Assembly: GCA_014799855.1 (NCBI GenBank)
Contig: JAAVHG010000091.1
Span: 11,039-16,599, forward strand
Direction of reading: 5' to 3'
DNA length: 5,561 nucleotides
From: Oscillibacter sp.
Lineage (GTDB): Bacteria; Bacillota; Clostridia; Oscillospirales; Oscillospiraceae
A program made the position numbers and the translations under genes. Shown here piece after piece: positions 1 to 5,541 of this stretch. Under the pieces are notes generated by a model. The model saw only the letters and a program-made list of their open reading frames with translations. It was not told where the DNA came from and did no database searches. Position 1 is the first letter of the stretch. Every line of letters begins with the position of its first letter.

Positions 1-111
1 AGCCTGGCCGCCGGAGCCATGGAGACGCTCCACGGCCACGCGGGCCGGATCTTCGAGGGGGCCGTCACCGACTTCCTCCGGGAGGCCATGGGACCCCAGG
101 ATAATGGATAA
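1..111 (+). CDS. C-terminal end of an unidentified protein (partial)
   Basis: Reading frame 1 is open from the first base to a TAA at 109-111, giving the last 36 residues of a gene that begins outside the window. The codons are GC-rich at third position like the confirmed genes here, which supports real coding. The tail contains an HGHAGRIFEGAVTDFL stretch followed by a short polar end. A histidine followed by a helix ending in FL is compatible with the C-terminus of an alpha/beta-hydrolase, but this is only a weak resemblance and I do not assign a function. The last codons (Asp-Asn-Gly-stop) are made of the GATAATGGATAA repeat unit that starts the palindrome at 101-181, so the present C-terminus may have been changed by that repeat. 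Confidence 0.6.
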   Translation, partial: SLAAGAMETLHGHAGRIFEGAVTDFLREAMGPQDNG

Positions 112-181
112 TAAACCATGGATAATGGATAGCGCCGGTATTCGACGGATACCCCCGCTGTCCATGATCCATGGTCCATTA
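101..181. repeat. large palindromic repeat (REP-like hairpin) with GGATAATGGATA units
   Basis: Arms 115-134 and 156-175 are inverted copies: 18 of 20 positions pair by Watson-Crick, one is a G-U wobble (130/160) and one a mismatch (124/166). Inside, after two C-C mismatches, GGTAT (137-141) pairs with ATACC (149-153) in exact register around position 145. An outer TAATGG (102-107) can pair with CCATTA (176-181). The unit ATGGATAATGGATA is also partly repeated in tandem in the left arm. There is no T-run after the stem, so a normal intrinsic terminator is unlikely. The stop codon of the upstream gene lies in the left flank. It is either a dispersed palindrome or an mRNA 3'-end stabilising structure. 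Confidence 0.7.
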
Positions 182-204
182 CTCACAAGCGGTCCGTCCA
201 ATTT

Positions 205-233
205 TTGGAGGGTACTCTCTTTTTTGGTAAAAT
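205..233 (+). promoter_or_regulatory. candidate sigma-A promoter 1 for gdhA
   Basis: TTGGAG (205-210) and TAAAAT (228-233) are separated by 17 bases in an AT-rich leader. The match is reasonable but the region is T-rich, so chance matches are expected. It would give a leader of about 135 bases. Confidence 0.3.
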
Positions 234-280
234 CGCAAAAATTTTCCGCTTCCTTTTTTCCGATTTCAGCAAGTTCACTC

Positions 281-310
281 TTGTGTAAAGGGCGGTTTTT
301 TCGGTATCCT
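281..310 (+). promoter_or_regulatory. candidate sigma-A promoter 2 for gdhA
   Basis: TTGTGT (281-286) and TATCCT (305-310) are 18 bases apart, with an overlapping TATAAG at 310-315 as an alternative -10. It would give a leader of about 60 bases before the gdhA start. It is the nearer of two candidates; sequence alone does not decide between them. Confidence 0.3.
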
Positions 311-361
311 ATAAGGGTAAAATTCTCGTAGATCAAATTTCCGCAATTCCAAATCAGGTAG

Positions 362-1726
<1,365 letters not shown>

Positions 1727-1737
1727 ATACTGCGCAA

Positions 1738-1767
1738 AAAACCGCCGCCCGAGAGGGCGGCGGTTTT
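1738..1767. terminator. bidirectional intrinsic terminator between gdhA and the endolysin gene
   Basis: A perfect stem pairs AAAACCGCCGCCC (1738-1750) with GGGCGGCGGTTTT (1755-1767) around a GAGA loop. It starts 11 bases after the gdhA stop and ends 5 bases before the stop of the convergent endolysin gene. The T-run is TTTT on the plus strand and six T on the minus strand (A-run 1736-1741), so it should serve both genes. Confidence 0.93.
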
Positions 1768-1772
1768 CGCCT

Positions 1773-2393
1773 TTATGGATGGATCTGCCTCTGGTGATAC
1801 CGGTAAAGCATGGTGCAGAACTGCTGGCGGGTCAGCGGTGAGGTGAGCATCAAATCCCCCTTGGCGTTTCCGGTGAGGATACCCTTCTCTAAGCACCACT
1901 CCACCCCCGCCTTGTGGGCCGGGGCCGGGATGTTGTCTGTCTCCTGATACTCCGGCCGGAAAGCCCCCACAATGAGCGTGTCATCCCGGGTCTTCCGGCA
2001 CACCTGCCCGCCGTTGGACTGGCTTCCGCTCTGGCTGGTGTTGCCCTCGATGGCAGTAACCACGCCGCCCAAGACGCTCTCCACAATGCCGCAGTGGTCC
2101 GTGGCTCCGCCGCCGGGGAAGTCGTAGACGGCCACATCCCCAGGCCGGTAGCCCTCTGTCACCCACCGCCCCGCCGCCTGAGCCGCCCGCATCAGGGCCC
2201 CGCAGGAGGCGGTCTTTACCGGCAGCAGGGCCGGCGCTCCCGCCTGATTGAAGCACCACTGGACGAACATCATGCACCAGGGCTGGCCGTCCAGGCCGTA
2301 CCAGGCCCCGTATTTGGTGCGGTTGGACCCCGCCGGGGACTCCGTAACGCCAAGCTCGCCCCGGGCGGCGGCCAACACCGCCTCCGCCGTCAT
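1773..2393 (-). CDS. phage-type endolysin: CHAP peptidase/amidase with SLH-like C-terminal region
   Basis: A 206-residue peptidoglycan hydrolase. The CHAP (NlpC/P60-like) domain covers about residues 1-148: the catalytic Cys40 sits in QPWCMMFVQWCF, the His100 in ATDHCGIVE, and the polar partner in AIEGN (Glu116 to Asn118). CHAP enzymes cut amide or peptide bonds in the cell wall. Residues about 155-200 (AGVEWCLEKGILTGN through SPLTRQQFCTMLYRY) resemble one S-layer-homology repeat, which in Firmicute cell-wall enzymes binds the envelope. There is no signal peptide, as expected for an enzyme released by the upstream holin. The start at 2391-2393 has an excellent GGAGGTGA Shine-Dalgarno seven bases upstream. 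Its start region is near-identical to the junction after the holin (see 2390-2614). It shares its terminator with convergent gdhA. Whether it lyses its own host or is a relic is not visible. Confidence 0.9.
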   Translation of the reverse strand: MTAEAVLAAARGELGVTESPAGSNRTKYGAWYGLDGQPWCMMFVQWCFNQAGAPALLPVKTASCGALMRAAQAAGRWVTEGYRPGDVAVYDFPGGGATDHCGIVESVLGGVVTAIEGNTSQSGSQSNGGQVCRKTRDDTLIVGAFRPEYQETDNIPAPAHKAGVEWCLEKGILTGNAKGDLMLTSPLTRQQFCTMLYRYHQRQIHP

Positions 2394-2405
2394 CCCTTCA
2401 CCTCC
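2390..2405 (-). repeat. direct repeat copy A at the endolysin start (SD + ATGA)
   Basis: On the plus strand it reads TCATCCCTTCACCTCC. It carries the endolysin Shine-Dalgarno and start codon and matches copy B (2599-2614) at 14 of 16 positions. Confidence 0.8.
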
Positions 2406-2602
2406 ATCCTCGTCGTCGCAAAGTCCGCTAAGCTCCGTTTCCCGCTAAAGCGGAAAACTACGCCCGCTCCCTTGCTCATCTCCGGCCCAAGTGCCGCCCT
2501 GTGGGCGGTTGGCCTCCGAAACGCGCCTGCGGGCGCAGTCCTCTCCCCACCGAATCCGCTTCGCTGGGCTTCGGCGGGGGCCCCGTTTGGATTTCTTCTC
2601 AT
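2390..2602 (-). CDS. doubtful 70-residue ORF within the structured segment of the lysis cassette
   Basis: An open frame begins with ATG (complement of 2600-2602) after a good GGAGGTG Shine-Dalgarno. It overlaps the holin stop by ATGA (2599-2602) and the endolysin start by another ATGA (2390-2393). That layout would fit translational coupling of three lysis genes. Against coding, the peptide is low-complexity and Arg/Ala/Gly/Pro-rich, with no membrane segment or recognisable domain, and the DNA is filled with hairpins that explain the sequence better. I do not recognise a family. The frame may merely be kept open to carry ribosomes from holin to endolysin. Confidence 0.25.
   Translation of the reverse strand: MRRNPNGAPAEAQRSGFGGERTAPAGAFRRPTAHRAALGPEMSKGAGVVFRFSGKRSLADFATTRMEVKG
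2406..2598 (-). other. hairpin-rich segment inserted between holin and endolysin (structured RNA or palindromic element)
   Basis: Four hairpins fit head to tail in this 193-base stretch. They are 2545-2554 with 2570-2579 (10 pairs in minus-strand RNA, one G-U); GCGCC 2523-2527 with GGCGC 2532-2536; CCGCCC 2494-2499 with GGGCGG 2503-2508, extended by outer pairs 2484-2490/2509-2514 with one bulge; and 2437-2446 with 2449-2458 (one mismatch). Several stems use wobble pairs or tolerate mismatches in a way consistent with RNA folding. The segment is bounded by the two 16-bp direct repeats. I cannot name a known RNA family for it. Confidence 0.6.
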
Positions 2603-2614
2603 CCTTCCACCTCC
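2599..2614 (-). repeat. direct repeat copy B at the holin end (SD + ATGA)
   Basis: On the plus strand it reads TCATCCTTCCACCTCC. It contains the holin stop codon overlapped by an ATG with its own Shine-Dalgarno and matches copy A (2390-2405) at 14 of 16 positions, exactly 209 bases away. Confidence 0.8.
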
Positions 2615-2841
2615 GGCAGTCCGCCCAGGCTGGTCAGCAGGGACACTACGCCTGCCAGGGCCGCGGTTCCGGCCACGGTGGCCCAGTCCACGGCGTTGAT
2701 GGTGACGGCGGCGGGAATCATGGCCACGGCGGTCTGGGCCATGGTCTTCACCGCCCGGATTCCGGCGGCACGGCCCCAGCTTCTCCAGCGGCGCGTGGAC
2801 GCTCCCCCTTGGTCGGGCGGCATTTGATTGATTTCCTTCAT
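2599..2841 (-). CDS. phage holin, r1t type
   Basis: An 80-residue small membrane protein expected to form the membrane lesion through which the cytoplasmic endolysin reaches the wall. A polar, basic N-terminus (residues 1-29, including RRWRSWGR) is followed by two hydrophobic segments at about 31-50 (VKTMAQTAVAMIPAAVTINA) and 54-72. The pattern RAVKTMAQTA, then VDW, then LAGVVSLLTSLGGLPE is that of the r1t-like holin family. The start (complement of 2839-2841) has AAAGGAG at 2849-2855, seven bases upstream. A second ATG at codon 7 has an AAGGA ten bases before it, so a shorter product is possible. It lies directly upstream of the endolysin on the same strand, the usual lysis-cassette order, with the hairpin segment between them. 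No terminase, tail or integrase gene is present nearby. Confidence 0.85.
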   Translation of the reverse strand: MKEINQMPPDQGGASTRRWRSWGRAAGIRAVKTMAQTAVAMIPAAVTINAVDWATVAGTAALAGVVSLLTSLGGLPEVEG

Positions 2842-2848
2842 TGTATTT

Positions 2849-2855
2849 CTCCTTT
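2849..2855 (-). promoter_or_regulatory. ribosome binding site of the holin gene
   Basis: AAAGGAG on the minus strand, seven bases before the ATG at codon 1; it fixes this start. A second, internal AAGGA inside codons 2-3 could serve the ATG at codon 7. Confidence 0.8.
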
Positions 2856-2861
2856 CTTTTG

Positions 2862-3131
2862 AAACAGACCCCGAAGGACCTTTGTTGAAGGGAGAAATTA
2901 TTCGTTTTGCTGCCCGTTTTTGTGCATCAGAGAGAAAAAATATCCGGCCTGAATTTACTTGCCCTCCACATTGAGGCCCCGCTTCAAGATAAAAGAGTTT
3001 ATGAACGATGCCCTATCGAAAACTATCTATAGGGTAAAACGTTCTATTGATGAGAAACACAAGAAAGCCGGTATTTAACCAAGAATTTCTAAATTCAAGC
3101 TGTCGCAACGCTTATCTTGAAAAGGGAGCAA
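2862..3131. other. AT-rich gap without a convincing gene
   Basis: Between the holin start and the miniature element no frame of useful length has a start and Shine-Dalgarno. Visible items are a small hairpin with a TTCG loop at 2867-2880 just upstream of the holin; CCCTAT (3011-3016) with ATAGGG (3029-3034), flanked by AACG/CGTT; GAATTT/AAATTC at 3083-3096; and a perfect 10-bp inverted pair TTCAAGATAA (2983-2992)/TTATCTTGAA (3112-3121). Short open stretches with coding-like composition exist on both strands: plus strand, 25 codons from ATG 3001 to a TAA at 3076-3078; minus strand, about 23 codons ending at 2955-2957. Neither is recognisable. This may be decayed DNA. I see no clear promoter for the holin. 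Confidence 0.5.
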
Positions 3132-3141
3132 TGGAACCGCC
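3132..3141 (+). repeat. left target-site duplication of the miniature element
   Basis: TGGAACCGCC, identical to 3274-3283, directly abutting the CAATG tip of the element. Confidence 0.9.
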
Positions 3142-3273
3142 CAATGTCATTAAGTTAAGAAGATTTTCCAAATAATAGGGTACAAAATATTTTGAATTCT
3201 GCTTTACTATTAGAAATCGCAGAACATTTTGATGCACTAATATCTGGAAAATGATCTTATCTTAATGACATTG
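3142..3273. mobile_element. 132-bp palindromic miniature inverted-repeat transposable element (IS4-superfamily-like ends)
   Basis: The ends are inverted copies. CAATGTCATTAAG (3142-3154) equals the reverse complement of CTTAATGACATTG (3261-3273), and the similarity continues inward through TAAGA, ATTTTCCA and ATA blocks for about 36 bases with five or so mismatches. The centre also folds (TTCTGC 3197-3202 with GCAGAA 3219-3224), so nearly the whole element is one imperfect palindrome. It is AT-rich, carries no gene, and is flanked by a perfect 10-bp direct repeat, which marks it as inserted by transposition. The tips (CA.TG..ATTAA.TTAAG-like) and the 10-bp duplication resemble the IS231/IS4 group, which is a tentative inference. 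It would need a transposase supplied from elsewhere. Confidence 0.9.
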
Positions 3274-3283
3274 TGGAACCGCC
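3274..3283 (+). repeat. right target-site duplication of the miniature element
   Basis: TGGAACCGCC, identical to 3132-3141. It ends two bases before the -35 box of the macrodomain promoter. Confidence 0.9.
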
Positions 3284-3285
3284 TC

Positions 3286-3313
3286 TTGCTTTTTTCCGCC
3301 GTTTCGGTATACT
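3286..3313 (+). promoter_or_regulatory. sigma-A promoter of the macrodomain operon
   Basis: TTGCTT (3286-3291) and TATACT (3308-3313) are separated by 16 bases, a strong -10 with a fair -35. Transcription would start near 3320, leaving a leader of about 124 bases. The miniature element and its target duplication end just upstream at 3283, so the element forms the upstream flank of this promoter. Confidence 0.65.
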
Positions 3314-3319
3314 AGACAG

Positions 3320-3443
3320 TATGGAGCGGATAGAGACTCTTTCAGCAATCCGCGGCCGAAAGAAAAAGGCCTCTACCCCACGCGGTCCGCAGTATAGGGC
3401 GGGCAGGGGGTTATTCCACCTCCAAGGTAGGACGTGACAAAAA
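3320..3443 (+). other. long leader of the macrodomain gene with alternative stems
   Basis: GCGGAT (3326-3331) can pair with ATCCGC (3348-3353). CCGCG (3350-3354) can instead pair with CGCGG (3381-3385), enclosing GCC/GGC (3355-3357/3368-3370). The two share 3350-3353 and cannot form together. GGGGG and CCTCC around 3406-3422 can also pair, followed by ACCTCCAAGGT close to the weak ribosome site (GTAGGA, 3427-3432). No known riboswitch is recognised and GC-rich chance pairing is possible. Confidence 0.3.
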
Positions 3444-3980
3444 ATGGAGAGATTTTCGATTATTGTGGGGGACATCACCCAATCCGGCGCGGAAGCCATC
3501 GCCAACGCCGCCAATACCACCCTTCTGGGCGGCAGCGGCGTGGACGGAGCCATCCACCGGGCCGCCGGACCGGAGCTTTTGGAGGCCTGCCGTCCTCTGG
3601 GCGGTTGTCCCACCGGGGAAGCGCGGATTACGCCGGGCTTCCACCTGCGGGCCAAATACGTGCTCCACACACCCGGCCCCATCTGGCGGGGCGGCCTGGA
3701 CGGGGAACCGGCCCTGCTGGCCTCCTGCTACCGCTCCTGCCTGACGCTGGCGGCGGAGCGGGGCATCCGCACGGTGGATTTCCCCTCTATCTCCACCGGG
3801 GTCTACGGCTATCCCCTTCCTTCCGCGGCCACGGTGGCCTTGAAGGCCATCATGGACTTTCTGGCGGAGCATCCCCTCCCGGAGCGGGTGCGGATGGTCT
3901 GCCACACGGAGGCCGCCGCTGCGGTTTACCGCCAGGCCTGGAACCTCTGGTACGCGGAGGACAAAGGGCAGAGATTGTAA
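3444..3980 (+). CDS. ymdB: macrodomain protein, YmdB-type O-acetyl-ADP-ribose deacetylase/ADP-ribosyl hydrolase
   Basis: The 178-residue protein is a single macrodomain of the MacroD/YmdB class, which removes acetyl from O-acetyl-ADP-ribose and mono-ADP-ribose from acidic residues. It acts in the cytoplasm. All signature blocks are present in order: GDIT (9-12), NAAN (21-24), GGSGVDGAIHRAAGP (29-43) with the catalytic-type Asn24 and Asp34, CPTGEARITPG (55-65), VLHTPGPIW (73-81) and the phosphate loop SISTGVYGYP (115-124). Length and motifs match E. coli YmdB closely (177 residues). Small differences are LHTPGPIW instead of the common HTVGP. The ATG follows a moderate GTAGGA site. It is the first gene after the promoter at 3286, and its stop codon overlaps the ribosome site of the next gene, so co-transcription is likely. 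The physiological substrate here is unknown. Confidence 0.95.
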   Translation: MERFSIIVGDITQSGAEAIANAANTTLLGGSGVDGAIHRAAGPELLEACRPLGGCPTGEARITPGFHLRAKYVLHTPGPIWRGGLDGEPALLASCYRSCLTLAAERGIRTVDFPSISTGVYGYPLPSAATVALKAIMDFLAEHPLPERVRMVCHTEAAAAVYRQAWNLWYAEDKGQRL

Positions 3981-3996
3981 AGGAGAAGAGCTTGTT

Positions 3997-4881
3997 ATGG
4001 CTTCTGTTTCCTACACGGTAGGCCAGCCGGAGGACGGCGCGCCCGTCTGCCATATTCTCAAGGCGAAGCTCCGCTTCTCCACCCACGCCGTGGCCCGGCT
4101 CACCCGGATGGAAGGAGGCATTCTGCTGAACGGCCGCCCCATCCGCACGGTGGACCCGGTCCGGGCCGGAGACGTGGTGACGGCCCTAGTGCAGGACAAC
4201 CGCCCGCCCAAAGCGCCGGTTATCCCCGGCCCCTGGCCCCTGCCCATTGTCTATGAGGACGATTATCTTCTCGTGGCGGACAAACCGGCGGGAATGACCG
4301 CCCACGCCTCCAATTTCCTGCCGGACACCCCCACAGTGGCGGGGGCGCTGGCCCGGGAGCGGGGGACGGATTTTCTCTTTCACCCGGTAAACCGTCTGGA
4401 CAAAGGCACTACCGGACTGATGGTCGTTGCCAAAAGCGGCCATGTCCACGACCTCCTCCGCCGCTCTCTCCACACGCCGGATTTCCGCCGGGAGTACCGG
4501 GCTGTGTGCCTGGGCCGTCCCCAGCCGGAGGAGGGGACCATCGACGCTCCCATCGGCCGGGACGAGACCTCCACCGTGGCGCGGAAAATCCGCCCCGACG
4601 GGGCGGCGGCGGTGTCCCGCTACCGGGTTTTGGAGACCAGAGGGGACCTCTCCCTGGTGAAGCTCCTGCCGGAGACGGGCCGCACCCACCAGCTGCGGGT
4701 CCATATGGCCTCCATCGGCTGTCCCCTGGCGGGGGATTGGCTCTACGGCATGGAGGACCCCGCCCTCATTTCCCGACCGGCCCTCCACTCCTGGTCCCTG
4801 ACCCTGGTCCACCCCATCACCGGGGAGGTACTGCGGCTGACCGCGCCTCTGCCCCAGGACATGGCGCGGCTGTTTCCCTGA
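3997..4881 (+). CDS. RluA-family RNA pseudouridine synthase
   Basis: A 294-residue enzyme converting uridine to pseudouridine in RNA. An S4-like RNA-binding region lies at about residues 26-62 (AVARLTRMEGGILLNG). The catalytic domain follows: VADKPAGM (93-100), the catalytic motif NRLDKGTTGLM with Asp135, GRTHQLRVHM (228-237) and LAGDWLYG (244-251). Asn in place of the usual His before RLD is a variant of the motif. The RluC/RluD-like architecture suggests ribosomal RNA as target, but the exact site cannot be told from sequence, so no symbol is given. The start at 3997 has AAAGGAG (3979-3985), eleven bases upstream, overlapping the stop of the macrodomain gene; the 16-base gap indicates an operon. 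No terminator is seen after its TGA; the next gene starts 52 bases later. Confidence 0.95.
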   Translation: MASVSYTVGQPEDGAPVCHILKAKLRFSTHAVARLTRMEGGILLNGRPIRTVDPVRAGDVVTALVQDNRPPKAPVIPGPWPLPIVYEDDYLLVADKPAGMTAHASNFLPDTPTVAGALARERGTDFLFHPVNRLDKGTTGLMVVAKSGHVHDLLRRSLHTPDFRREYRAVCLGRPQPEEGTIDAPIGRDETSTVARKIRPDGAAAVSRYRVLETRGDLSLVKLLPETGRTHQLRVHMASIGCPLAGDWLYGMEDPALISRPALHSWSLTLVHPITGEVLRLTAPLPQDMARLFP

Positions 4882-4887
4882 ATCTTG

Positions 4888-4917
4888 TTGAAAAAACCAG
4901 AAAACACAGAATATATT
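4888..4917 (+). promoter_or_regulatory. weak candidate promoter before the ABM gene
   Basis: TTGAAA (4888-4893) and TATATT (4912-4917) are 18 bases apart in the AT-rich gap after the pseudouridine synthase gene. The predicted start near 4924 would fall inside the ribosome site (AGGAG 4921-4925), so the gene is more likely read from the upstream promoter. Confidence 0.15.
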
Positions 4918-4933
4918 GATAGGAGATGGTGTT

Positions 4934-5218
4934 ATGATCACATGGAATGTCGCCTACCACTGCAAGCCCGGACAGCGGGACGCCTTTTACCAGGCCGTCA
5001 CACAGCTGGGCGTCCGGGACAGCTCTCTCCGGGAGGAGGGGAACTTGAAGTACGACTACTTCTTCGACGCCCAGAACCCCCAGGTCCTGCTGCTGGTGGA
5101 GAGCTGGACGGAACCGGCCTTTCAGGAGGCGCACTGCCAGACGGAGATTTTTGCCCGGCTTCAGGCGCTGAAGGTTCGGTTTTGTGATGATGTTACCATT
5201 GATAAGTTTACCATTTGA
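4934..5218 (+). CDS. small ABM-fold (antibiotic biosynthesis monooxygenase-like) protein
   Basis: The 94-residue protein has the pattern of the dimeric alpha/beta-barrel ABM family (YgiN-like quinol monooxygenases and related proteins). This includes a first strand and KPGQRDAF (11-18), GNLKYDYFFD (36-45), the strand VLLLVESWTEPAFQEAH (51-67) with the conserved ESW and His67, and a C-terminal strand. Family members oxidise quinones or other small aromatic or electrophilic compounds without a bound metal, but many have no known substrate, and none can be assigned here. The ATG at 4934 is chosen because AGGAG (4921-4925) lies eight bases upstream. A TTG at 4916 in the same frame would extend the protein by six residues across this site and is unlikely. 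It is probably the last gene of the macrodomain group and is followed five bases later by a terminator. Confidence 0.88.
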   Translation: MITWNVAYHCKPGQRDAFYQAVTQLGVRDSSLREEGNLKYDYFFDAQNPQVLLLVESWTEPAFQEAHCQTEIFARLQALKVRFCDDVTIDKFTI

Positions 5219-5222
5219 CGGC

Positions 5223-5251
5223 AAAGCCTCCCTCGGGTGAGGGGGGCTTTT
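5223..5251 (+). terminator. intrinsic terminator after the ABM gene
   Basis: AAAGCCTCCCTC (5223-5234) pairs with GAGGGGGGCTTT (5239-5250) over 12 positions with one G-U wobble, loop GGGT, then TTTT (5248-5251). A second small hairpin GCCC-TGAC-GGGC follows at 5256-5267. Confidence 0.85.
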
Positions 5252-5313
5252 GCTTGCCCTGACGGGCGGGGGGATTGCAGCTATGAAGATAGCTGGTCAC
5301 TTTCCACCCCCCA

Positions 5314-5349
5314 TTTTCTCTTTTCTCCGCTTGTGGAGAAAAGAGAAAA
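5314..5349. repeat. perfect 15-bp inverted repeat
   Basis: TTTTCTCTTTTCTCC (5314-5328) and GGAGAAAAGAGAAAA (5335-5349) pair completely around the loop GCTTGT. AAAAGAGAAAA recurs at 5367-5377, so the left arm has two possible partners. It is not followed by a T-run. Confidence 0.85.
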
Positions 5350-5515
5350 CGGGCCGTGGACGGTCCAAAAGAGAAAAGAGACGTGCGCGCAAGCACTTCC
5401 CAGAATGACAGGTATATCTCTATCCCGCGACGCACTTCCAGCGGGGGTTTGGCGGTTCACGATACCGCTTCCTCTGTTTACGCTGACGCTGCTTGGTGGT
5501 TGAAATACTCTTGCC

Positions 5516-5541
5516 TCTAACGGCCGCTGTGGGCTGTTAGA
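5516..5541. repeat. 10-bp hairpin near the right edge
   Basis: TCTAACGGCC (5516-5525) pairs with GGCTGTTAGA (5532-5541), with one G-U wobble and a six-base loop. On the plus strand it is followed by ATATCTTTTGG, a poor T-run, so terminator function is uncertain. Confidence 0.6.

Noticed and set aside
115..175. Intrinsic terminator for the upstream gene
   Set aside because: The stem is long but lacks a following T-run, and the AT-rich repeat composition differs from the two clear terminators in this window.
104..331. 75-codon plus-strand frame across the palindrome and gdhA leader
   Set aside because: It begins inside the repeat, has no ribosome site, and reads through T-rich leader DNA with a composition unlike the neighbouring genes.
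1914..2699. 261-codon plus-strand frame opposite the endolysin and hairpin segment
   Set aside because: Shadow of the endolysin frame; Pro/Arg/Ala-rich translation without a domain, and it runs across the gene boundary and the structured segment.
3257..3905. Minus-strand frames opposite the macrodomain gene and its leader
   Set aside because: The macrodomain gene has complete signature motifs; these frames have no supported start and no domain.
4916..4933. Upstream TTG start for the ABM protein
   Set aside because: It would translate through the AGGAG ribosome site that serves the ATG at 4934, and the family normally starts directly with the first strand.
4186..4941. 251-codon minus-strand frame opposite the pseudouridine synthase
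   Set aside because: The plus strand carries all RluA-family motifs in order; the antisense translation has no recognisable features.
5270..5510. CRISPR array or tandem repeat array
   Set aside because: The repeated motifs (AAAAGAGAAAA, GCACTTCC) occur only twice each and have no regular repeat-spacer period.
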